Source of the DNA: an uncultured Blautia sp.
Lineage (GTDB): Bacteria; Bacillota; Clostridia; Lachnospirales; Lachnospiraceae
Direction of reading: 5' to 3'
DNA length: 64,000 nt
NCBI GenBank assembly: GCA_900549015.1
Contig: URMH01000007.1
Coordinates: 1-64,000 of the forward strand
Below, piece by piece: positions 57,641 to 64,000 of this stretch. Within the stretch, counting starts at the first letter, position 1, and every line of letters starts with the position of its first letter. Made by a program: the position numbers and the translations under genes. The notes beneath the pieces were generated by a model. It was not told where the DNA came from. It saw nothing but the letters and a program-made list of their open reading frames with translations, and did not search any database.

Positions 57641-58597
57641 ATGAAAAGAAAACAGGTAACAGCATTATTGATAGGCACTCTGGTGACGGCAGCAGCCATG
57701 ACCGGCTGTGGAAAGGAAAAAAATGAAGATAAGGTTGCAGTGGCTGCACCTACGGCAACTCCAACACCTGTACAGAGTCCGACACCTGCACCTACAGCCA
57801 CTCCGGTACCTGTAAAGACGATGGGAGAAAAGGTGCAGGGAGCATATGAAATTCTGCTGAAGAACAGTACAGGTAAAGTAATTACAGGAGTGTCTGTAAA
57901 ATCAGAAAAAGAAGAGGAATATAAATCAAATCTTCTGATGCAGAAGGATTCTTTTACAGTAAATGAAGAGAGGATTCTGTTTTATAAAACATCCGGGGAA
58001 GAAAATGCAGATGCTCAGGCAGAAAAGCCGTCATATAATGTGCGTCTTACCTTTGAAGATGAGACAGAAGCAGTTCTTCATAATTTTCCGTTTGGCGATA
58101 TGACAAAGGCAGAGATACATATGGAAGACGAAGTTGTTTATCTTACGTATACAAGCGCCAGTACAAAAGCACCAGTCAGCACAAAGGCAGCGGAAATGAT
58201 GGCGGCAGGAGAAGAGGAAGCAGCTCCGACACCGACACCGGCAGCTGTGGAGAATAACGCTCCGGCTGGTAATTCAAATCAGGGAAATCAGACGCCTTCT
58301 TATGATAATGATTACAATACTGGTGGAGGAAGCGCAGGAGGCAGTGATAACAATACCGGTGGAGGAAGCACCGGAGGCGGAAATACCGGAGGTGGAAATA
58401 ACAGCGATGGTCCGGCAGTGAATCCGGGCGGGGATGACAATACCGGCAATGGAAATAATGGAGATGGTCCGGCAATAAATCCGGGTGACGATAATAATAC
58501 CGGAGGCGGAAATACCGGAGGCGGAGATGACAATACCGGAGGCGGAAACGCTGGCGGTGGAGATGACGGAGGTCATTCGGATATAGTAGAACAGTAA
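57641..58597 (+). CDS. Lipoprotein with a Gly/Asn/Asp-rich tail
   Basis: A 318-residue lipoprotein: signal peptide with lipobox 'MTGC' (C23), a Pro-Thr-rich linker ('APTATPTPVQSPTPAPTATP'), and a compact beta domain (about 60-175; 'GAYEILLKNSTGKVITGVSV' opens it). The long C-terminal tail is built of Gly-Gly-Asn-Thr and Asp-Gly-Pro-Ala-x-Asn-Pro-Gly repeats. No enzymatic motif is seen. It lies 15 nt after the transglutaminase-like gene with GAGGGGAAAAAC upstream, so the two are co-transcribed. I infer a surface-exposed partner. The tail DNA (58312-58580) is itself repetitive. Confidence 0.75.
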   Translation: MKRKQVTALLIGTLVTAAAMTGCGKEKNEDKVAVAAPTATPTPVQSPTPAPTATPVPVKTMGEKVQGAYEILLKNSTGKVITGVSVKSEKEEEYKSNLLMQKDSFTVNEERILFYKTSGEENADAQAEKPSYNVRLTFEDETEAVLHNFPFGDMTKAEIHMEDEVVYLTYTSASTKAPVSTKAAEMMAAGEEEAAPTPTPAAVENNAPAGNSNQGNQTPSYDNDYNTGGGSAGGSDNNTGGGSTGGGNTGGGNNSDGPAVNPGGDDNTGNGNNGDGPAINPGDDNNTGGGNTGGGDDNTGGGNAGGGDDGGHSDIVEQ

Positions 58598-58604
58598 AAG
58601 AAAT

Positions 58605-58655
58605 AAAAAAAGGGCATCGCGTATCGTCCGGTGAGACGGTTTGCGGTGCCCCTTG
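58605..58655. terminator. Bidirectional terminator between the lipoprotein gene and rhaA
   Basis: AAGGGCA-CGC ... CGTC/GACG ... GCG-TGCCCCTT form a long bulged stem. The A7 run at 58605-58611 gives a T7 tail on the minus strand, so it works best for the rha transcript. Confidence 0.75.
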
Positions 58656-58707
58656 TAATTTCCTGAAGATTTATTTTTCAGGTATCTGATCAGTTATGAT
58701 TTAAAAT

Positions 58708-59967
58708 TCAATTTCTCTTAGAAAGAACTTCTTTTTCGTATGTCTTCACATCGTCAAGCCACTCCCTGTCGCCCGGAACGCCGCACTGTTCGCAGTATTC
58801 TTTCCATACGTCACCGAATGGCATTGTTTTTGTCTCGTCCTGCATTACCATAAGCTCTGTAAAGCGGTTTTCATCCTGAAGCTTTTTAAGCGCTTCATTC
58901 GGAGTGAGAAGGGCGTTTAAAAGAGCCTTCTGAACGCTTCGAAGTCCTACTGTCCAGGCAGAAATGCGGTTGATGCTGGCGTCAAAGAAATCAGTTGCAA
59001 TATACACTCTGTCGAGGGCGTCATTTCTCACGATTTCTTTTGCGATTTCTCTTGTCTCATCATCAAAAAGAACAACATGGTCGGAGTCCCAGCGAACCGG
59101 TCTTGTAACATGAAGGGCAATTTCCGGGAAGAAGCACAGAAGTGCGGAAATCTTATCAGAAACAACCTCGGTCGGGTGATAATGACCGTTATCCATAAGC
59201 GGCAGGCAGCCTTCATGTGTTGCGGCAAAGCTTAATGTAAATTCAGCGCTTCCTGCTGTATAGGACTCCACGCCGATTCCAAATACTTTGGATTCTACAC
59301 ATGGTTTTACCTTTGACCTGTCAAATGGCTCGGAAAGGATTTCCTCGATGGCTTCTTTGTAGCGCATTCTCGGTCCCATTCTGTCGGCAGGAATATCTTT
59401 ATATCCGTCGCCTGTCCAGATATTCATTACGCAGGGAATACCGGTTTCCTCAGCAAAATACTGGGAAATACGGATACATGCCTTGCCGTGGTTGATCCAG
59501 AAACGGCGCACTTCCTCGTCCGGGCTTGAGAGGGTAAGACCATCGCGGACCATTTCATGGGAGAAGAAGGTGGGGTTAAAATCAATGCCCATATTGTGTT
59601 TTTTTGCAAATTCTACCCATTTAGCGAAATGCTTCGGCTCCAGTTTGTCTCTGTCTGCATATTCGCCCGGCTCAAAAATCGCGTAGCTTGCGTGAAGGTT
59701 CAGTTTCTTCTGACCTGGAACGAGAGACAGAACCTTTTCCATGTCAGCCATCAGTTCATCCGGAGTTCTTGCTTTTCCGGGATAATTTCCCGTTGTCTGA
59801 ATCCCTCCTGTAAGAGGACCGTCCTGGTCAAATCCCTTTACATCATCTCCCTGCCAGCAGTGCATGGCAACAGGGACAGATTTCAGCGTTTCAATCGCCT
59901 TGTCTGTATCTACACCAATGGAAGCGTATAATGCTTTTGCTGATTCATATCTCTCTTTCGCAGTCAT
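58708..59967 (-). CDS. rhaA: L-rhamnose isomerase
   Basis: RhaA (419 residues, full length) converts L-rhamnose to L-rhamnulose in the cytoplasm. Family motifs include 'VPVAMHCWQGDDVKGFD' near the N-terminus, 'LNLHASYAIFEPGEYADRD', 'GIDFNPTFFSHEM', 'MDNGHYHPTEVVSDKISALL' and 'RPVRWDSDHVVLFDDE', which hold the metal-binding Glu/His/Asp residues of this TIM-barrel enzyme. The ATG has AAGGAGG 8 nt upstream. It follows rhaB by 30 nt, in one operon. The aldolase rhaD is not in the window. Confidence 0.97.
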   Translation of the reverse strand: MTAKERYESAKALYASIGVDTDKAIETLKSVPVAMHCWQGDDVKGFDQDGPLTGGIQTTGNYPGKARTPDELMADMEKVLSLVPGQKKLNLHASYAIFEPGEYADRDKLEPKHFAKWVEFAKKHNMGIDFNPTFFSHEMVRDGLTLSSPDEEVRRFWINHGKACIRISQYFAEETGIPCVMNIWTGDGYKDIPADRMGPRMRYKEAIEEILSEPFDRSKVKPCVESKVFGIGVESYTAGSAEFTLSFAATHEGCLPLMDNGHYHPTEVVSDKISALLCFFPEIALHVTRPVRWDSDHVVLFDDETREIAKEIVRNDALDRVYIATDFFDASINRISAWTVGLRSVQKALLNALLTPNEALKKLQDENRFTELMVMQDETKTMPFGDVWKEYCEQCGVPGDREWLDDVKTYEKEVLSKRN

Positions 59968-59997
59968 TTTAAAGTTCCTCCTTAATGCGTTTAAAGT

Positions 59998-61401
59998 TTA
60001 TGCTTTATAAATTTTAATGCCGAAGGATTCGTGAATGGTGGTACGTGCCTCCTCAACAGAATCGAATTCCTTCGCTTTTAACATCTGTGCTGTAATATTT
60101 CCAATGGCAGTTGCCTCTCCCGGACCTGCGTGGATTTCTTTCTTTGTGGCTTTAGCAGTCAGCTCGTTTAAGTAGCCTGCATTGGAACCGCCGCCTACAA
60201 TGTGGATACGGCTGTATGTACGGCCTGTCATTTCTTCAAGCTCTTTTGCAGCTTTTGCGTAGCAGTCTGCAAGGCTTGTATAAATAACAGTTGCGATTTC
60301 TCCAAGTGTTTCCGGAACCTGCTGATTTGTTTTGCGGCAGTATTCCTGTACTTCCTTAGTCATGTTTTCCGGGGAAAGGAAGCATTCGTCGTTTGCGTCC
60401 ACTCTTGACGGGAAATCTTTTGCTTCTTCTGCCATAGCGCAGATTTCAGCAAAGCTGTATTTGTCGTCAAATTCATGGCGCACAGACTGGATCATCCAGA
60501 GTCCCATAATGTTTTTCAGGTAGCGGAATCGTCCTGCATATCCGCCTTCGTTTGTAAGGTTCAGCTCGCAGCTCTTTTTGGAGCAGTCGGCAGTCTCTCT
60601 CTCAAGCCCCATTAAGGACCATGTTCCGGAACTGATGTAAATAAAGTCGTCGTCATTAGCCGGAACTGCAAGAACAGCGGAACCTGTGTCGTGAGTTGCA
60701 GGAGCTACAACTTCAAGGTCGAAGCCTACTTCTTCTTTTACTTTTTCGCTGAAGTGACCAATGCTTGTACCAGGCATGATCAGCTTCTGGAAAATTTTTC
60801 TCGGATAGCCGAGCATATCAATGAGTTCAAAATCCCAGTCCTTTGTAACAGGGCTTACAAGCTGTCCTGTTGTAGCCTCTGTGTACTCGCAGGTCTTGTT
60901 TCCTGTGAGAAGATAGTGGAAGTAATCCGGTACATGAAGAAGAGTTTCAGCCTGCTCCAGATATTCCGGGTGTTTCTGTTTTACAGCCATAAGCTGGAAA
61001 ATAGTATTGTAGATGGCTTTCTGAATACCGGTTCTTGCGTACAGGTCCTCCTGAGAGATTACTTCGTAAACCTTTTCGTCCATGCCTTCTGTGCGGTGGT
61101 CGCGGTATCCGACTGTGTTTCCGAGAACATTTCCGTCTTTATCCAACAGAACAAAGTCAACGCCCCATGTGTCAACGCCCATGCTTACCGGAACTTTGCC
61201 GATTTCCTTACATTTTTTCAGACCGTTTAAAATCTCCTGAAACAGACGGTCAAATTCCCAGCAGAGCTCATCGCCTTTTTTAACCATTCCGTTTTCAAAA
61301 CGATAAACCTCTTCCAGAACCATTTTTCCGTTTTCCAGATGTCCCAGAATGTGACGTCCGCTGGATGCTCCGATGTCTACTGCCAAATAATATGTTGCCA
61401 T
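59998..61401 (-). CDS. rhaB: Rhamnulokinase
   Basis: RhaB (467 residues) phosphorylates L-rhamnulose at C1. FGGY-kinase features are 'YLAVDIGASSGRHILGHLEN' at the N-terminus, 'GVDTWGVDFVLLDKDGNVLG' with the catalytic Asp region, 'PATHDTGSAVLAVP', 'YISSGTWSLMGLE' and the ATP-binding 'IHIVGGGSNAGYLNELTAKA'. The ATG has GAGGAGG upstream. First gene of the rhaBA unit. Confidence 0.96.
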   Translation of the reverse strand: MATYYLAVDIGASSGRHILGHLENGKMVLEEVYRFENGMVKKGDELCWEFDRLFQEILNGLKKCKEIGKVPVSMGVDTWGVDFVLLDKDGNVLGNTVGYRDHRTEGMDEKVYEVISQEDLYARTGIQKAIYNTIFQLMAVKQKHPEYLEQAETLLHVPDYFHYLLTGNKTCEYTEATTGQLVSPVTKDWDFELIDMLGYPRKIFQKLIMPGTSIGHFSEKVKEEVGFDLEVVAPATHDTGSAVLAVPANDDDFIYISSGTWSLMGLERETADCSKKSCELNLTNEGGYAGRFRYLKNIMGLWMIQSVRHEFDDKYSFAEICAMAEEAKDFPSRVDANDECFLSPENMTKEVQEYCRKTNQQVPETLGEIATVIYTSLADCYAKAAKELEEMTGRTYSRIHIVGGGSNAGYLNELTAKATKKEIHAGPGEATAIGNITAQMLKAKEFDSVEEARTTIHESFGIKIYKA

Positions 61402-61452
61402 TGTTAAAACCTCCTCAATAATATGTAAGTTTTATAAATTTTCTTCCATATT

Positions 61453-61482
61453 ATGATAACATATTACTATAGGAAACAGCAA
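61453..61482 (-). promoter_or_regulatory. Probable rhaBA promoter
   Basis: On the minus strand TTGCTG (plus 61477-61482) and TATCAT (61453-61458) are 18 nt apart, with the start point near 61446 and a leader of about 45 nt before rhaB. No regulator gene is adjacent. Confidence 0.45.
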
Positions 61483-61566
61483 TAGAGAAGAACCTGGTTT
61501 GTCAAAAAAAGAGTCCTTATTTGCAGAAGTGATATGGAATATTACAGAGTAAATTTCTCCTGCATG

Positions 61567-61605
61567 AAAAAGCTCTCCAAAACCTCATTTCTGAGGCAGG
61601 AGAGC
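61567..61605 (-). terminator. Terminator of the minus-strand acyltransferase gene
   Basis: GCTCTCC (61572-61578) / GGAGAGC (61599-61605) with an inner CCTCA/TGAGG stem; on the minus strand it is followed by T5 (61571-61567). Confidence 0.85.
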
Positions 61606-61611
61606 ATACAT

Positions 61612-62688
61612 TTAAACAAGATGAAGTTTTTTCAGAACCCAGCCCCACGGACCTTTTCTGAGGAACCATCCCCAGATAAGAGGGAGGATAATTCCAATGA
61701 CAAGATAGAGGACCCACCAGCCATTGTCCGTATAATATCTGGATTCCTGGGCAAATACTTCTGTGACAGGAAGTCCCTGAAGTCCAAGCTGAATGGCGAC
61801 GCAGAAACGGAACGCCACGAACTGCCACAGGAGAATATCAAGCGTGTTTGTTCCAAGAAAACGAAGGGGGTTTCGTATGGTTTCAATAAGAGAGAAATTA
61901 CTTCTCTCAAGGCACATGGAAATACAGATTACAATGTAGCTTCCAAGAAGGGCACAGACTACAAAAAGCGGTGCGTTTTCATATTCATTATTTCCCATAT
62001 CTGCATGTGTAAAACCGCTTAAAACCCAGAACAGTACGGTGACAAGAAGCGCCATGATAATGTTGGTAAACCGTTCAAAGCTTTCCTCATAAAATTTCAG
62101 GAATCTTCCCAGTGCAAAGAAAAAGCCAAGGATCAGGGTACGGCTCTGTCCGTTGGGAAGAGTGTTCTGGAATCCGTAAATTGCCACAAGACCGAAAATC
62201 AAAAGGATAATTTTCTGTTTGGATCTTACCTCCGGAATTATCATATCTACAAGCTTGTACACAATGGAGATCACAAAAAGAGAACCGAGAAACCAGGTGG
62301 CTCCCATGTATTCGCCGTCTTTTCCCACTGTCAGGAACATAAGCTTCATGTTTTCCACACGTCCGTCGAGAAGTTTTTGCGTGAGAAGCCCGCTTTGCTG
62401 TGCCGCGATAAGGCGGATGATCATGACAATAAAGTTCCACCCTGCAAAAGGGATATATAAGCCTGTGAATTTTTTATATAAATAGGTTCCGAATTTCTGC
62501 TCGCTGTTAAAAAGAAAGCCGGAAAGAATAAAAAAAAGCGGCATATGAAAAAGATAAACATAATAGTTGCTGGGACCATAACTGTGTCCGTAGACAACAA
62601 GTATCATGCCGATTCCTTTTGCCATATCCAGCCAGTCCAGTCTCTGGGCAGGCGTCATGGCAGGCTGTAAAAATTTCATTTGATTCAT
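61612..62688 (-). CDS. Membrane acyltransferase (acyltransferase-3 family)
   Basis: A 358-residue polytopic protein with about ten helices. It opens with 'RLDWLDMAKGIGMILVVYGH' (the conserved Arg-x-x-x-x-D-x-x-(K/R)-G and His of acyltransferase-3), then 'YLFHMPLFFILSGFLFN' with the second His, and 'GATWFLGSLFVISIVYKLVD'. Such enzymes O-acetylate surface polysaccharide or peptidoglycan. It is divergent from a second acyltransferase, and transcribed toward rhaB with its own terminator between. Confidence 0.88.
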   Translation of the reverse strand: MNQMKFLQPAMTPAQRLDWLDMAKGIGMILVVYGHSYGPSNYYVYLFHMPLFFILSGFLFNSEQKFGTYLYKKFTGLYIPFAGWNFIVMIIRLIAAQQSGLLTQKLLDGRVENMKLMFLTVGKDGEYMGATWFLGSLFVISIVYKLVDMIIPEVRSKQKIILLIFGLVAIYGFQNTLPNGQSRTLILGFFFALGRFLKFYEESFERFTNIIMALLVTVLFWVLSGFTHADMGNNEYENAPLFVVCALLGSYIVICISMCLERSNFSLIETIRNPLRFLGTNTLDILLWQFVAFRFCVAIQLGLQGLPVTEVFAQESRYYTDNGWWVLYLVIGIILPLIWGWFLRKGPWGWVLKKLHLV

Positions 62689-62894
62689 ACCTCGCTGTTA
62701 AGATTACGCATATATATTAACTTTATATAAAAAAACTCTGATTGTCAATGGTTTTGGTATGAAATTTGTAATAAAATTTAATATTTATAAAAATTTTCTT
62801 TACAAAGTGAGAATAATTTTGACATAAAATAGTGAAGGCAGGTGTATGGGTATACAGGAGAGGGTACAAACTTTTGCAATAACGGAAAAAACAG

Positions 62895-62923
62895 TTGCGA
62901 TTTCTCACTTTGTCAGATAGAAT
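62895..62923 (+). promoter_or_regulatory. Promoter of the second acyltransferase
   Basis: TTGCGA (62895-62900), 17-nt spacer, TAGAAT (62918-62923). A further TTGACA lies at 62819-62824 without a good -10. Confidence 0.55.
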
Positions 62924-62953
62924 AGAAACGGATAAAATTAAGAGGTCATAAAT

Positions 62954-64000
62954 TTGCTTGTCCCCCACGGAGGTGAGTTACAAATAGAACGAAAGAGAAT
63001 TATCTGGATTGATTATGCACGTGCATTTGCTGTTGTATGCGTTGTGATGTGCCACGCTGCGGAGACGTATTACCGCCCCATTTTTCTGGGACAGGCGCAG
63101 ACAGGCTTCATACAATGGTTTCTTTTAAATTTTCTGTTTATGGTGGGCAGACTTGGCGTGCCCCTTTTTCTGGGCATTACAGGAGTGCTTATGCTGGGAA
63201 AGGAATGGGAGCCGTTTTCCTTTTACAGAAAATATGTAATTCCCATGATTGTCACAACAGAAATCTGGATTTTTATCAATTACATATTTCAGTGGAAGGT
63301 ACAGAATGAGGGATTTTTTCCGGGAAGACTTTTAAGAGAAATGCTGTTTTTAAAAGACCCGGGGCTTTCACATATGTGGTACATGCCCATGATCATCGGA
63401 ATGTATCTTATCATACCATTTCTGTCAAAAATGATAATGGGATTTCCCCAAAATAAAAGCTTCCTGATTCCGGGACTGCTTGCTGTTTTTACTTTCGTAC
63501 TGATTCCCACAGTGGAAGTATTCAGGGGAGAAGCCTTTCCGGGAGTTGCGTTGAAGCCGCAGACAGACGTAAAATTCCTGGGAGGAATCTATGGGCTTTA
63601 TCTGATTCTGGGATATATGATCGGCAGGAGGAAGCTCTTAAAAAGAGTACATACAGGCTGGATTTTTGTTGTGGGAATTGCCGCGATGTCACTGAACATA
63701 GCAGGGCAGTATTTTCTGTACAGCCACCAGTATTATGCTTCTACAAAGCTTACCTGGTATACAAGCGCAGGAATTTTCGTGTGCGCAGTCTGCGTATTTG
63801 AACTGTTTCGGAGAAACGTGTGGGAGATGCCGGGAAAAACAGTGAGATGGACTGCAAAATGCAGCTTCGGCGTGTATCTTCTTCATAAACCCATGCAGAT
63901 ACTTCTGGTGAAATATCTGCCGATGGGAAGTCTTCCTCTTATATTTCAGGCAGGAATTTTGTTTTTTGTAAGCTTTGCACTCAGTGTAATGATTCTCCTG
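62954..64000 (+). CDS. Membrane acyltransferase (acyltransferase-3 family), 3' end beyond window, unusual start
   Basis: An open frame runs to the window edge (349 codons so far) with about ten helices and acyltransferase-3 motifs: 'RIIWIDYARAFAVVCVVMCH' (Arg, Asp, Arg, His), 'FLFMVGRLGVPLFLGITGVL', 'SHMWYMPMIIGMYLIIPFL', 'SFGVYLLHKPMQILLVKYL'. No ATG lies at the expected N-terminus. TTG 62954 is preceded by AAGAGGT and adds ten residues. Alternatively, ATA 62984 lies 7 nt after a perfect GGAGGTGA (62969-62976) and gives the family-like start I-E-R-K-R-I-I-W. The substrate is unknown; the neighbour is a related gene on the other strand. Confidence 0.8.
   Translation, partial: MLVPHGGELQIERKRIIWIDYARAFAVVCVVMCHAAETYYRPIFLGQAQTGFIQWFLLNFLFMVGRLGVPLFLGITGVLMLGKEWEPFSFYRKYVIPMIVTTEIWIFINYIFQWKVQNEGFFPGRLLREMLFLKDPGLSHMWYMPMIIGMYLIIPFLSKMIMGFPQNKSFLIPGLLAVFTFVLIPTVEVFRGEAFPGVALKPQTDVKFLGGIYGLYLILGYMIGRRKLLKRVHTGWIFVVGIAAMSLNIAGQYFLYSHQYYASTKLTWYTSAGIFVCAVCVFELFRRNVWEMPGKTVRWTAKCSFGVYLLHKPMQILLVKYLPMGSLPLIFQAGILFFVSFALSVMILL

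Overview
The window is Gram-positive, moderately low-GC DNA that best fits a gut Lachnospiraceae bacterium (Blautia/Mediterraneibacter-like). This rests on gene content, not on a marker gene: a CD1871A-type CXXC microprotein beside a TlpA-like lipoprotein, several exported proteins with choline-binding-type cell-wall repeats, L-fucose and L-rhamnose catabolic genes, YesM/YesN sugar sensing, and a cdaA-cdaR operon. No rRNA, tRNA or CRISPR array was seen.

Layout. (1) 1-5.9 kb: a decayed SdpR/SdpI locus (intact ArsR-type regulator, SdpI interrupted by a TGA, and a beheaded fragment), then a two-component system divergent from a thiol-redox trio (47-aa CXXC protein, membrane polyferredoxin, TlpA-like lipoprotein). 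(2) 5.9-11.5 kb: an accessory stretch with nested inverted repeats, a broken IS3-family element, and single genes each with its own ribosome binding site. Many of these are truncated, internally deleted, frameshifted or fused. (3) 11.6-18.6 kb: housekeeping genes uvrA, an mreB homologue, recD2 and a comF-type gene. (4) 18.7-25.5 kb: a probable operon of two unknown membrane proteins, cdaA, cdaR, an HPr and a large L,D-transpeptidase. (5) 25.6-36.8 kb: one probable 11-kb transcription unit starting with a GH25 lysozyme and continuing through wecE, rfbC, an ABC polysaccharide exporter (Wzm/Wzt type), a methyltransferase, a kinase-like coiled-coil protein, a double-domain GT2 glycosyltransferase and a GT-C-like membrane protein. 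(6) 36.8-42.5 kb: an AraC regulator divergent from fucI, an XRE membrane regulator, a repeat-bearing SH3-like surface protein, fucU, and a 53-aa relic of a glyoxalase-fold gene. (7) 42.7-53.5 kb: a sugar-sensing trio (YesN-type regulator, YesM-type kinase, membrane-anchored binding protein) followed by an ABC sugar importer in the order ATPase-permease-ATPase-permease-binding protein, where the two ATPase genes are virtually identical. (8) 53.6-58.6 kb: two cell-wall-repeat proteins, the second ending in a transglutaminase-like domain with Ser in place of the nucleophilic Cys, plus a Gly/Asn-rich lipoprotein. (9) 58.7-64 kb: rhaB-rhaA on the minus strand and two divergent membrane acyltransferases, the second running off the end.

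How it fits together. Regions 4, 5 and 8 build, decorate and remodel the envelope, with c-di-AMP synthesis in the same transcription unit as an L,D-transpeptidase. Regions 6, 7 and 9 support uptake and use of deoxyhexoses such as mucin-derived fucose and plant rhamnose, although the second kinase and the aldolases are not in the window. The most novel-looking items are the split methyltransferase plus kinase-like/coiled-coil pair beside a carbohydrate-binding ABC exporter (a possible Gram-positive counterpart of the WbdD chain terminator), the identical duplicated ATPases, the thiol-redox trio with overlapping divergent promoters, and the cluster of chimeric gene remnants at 6.2-11.5 kb.
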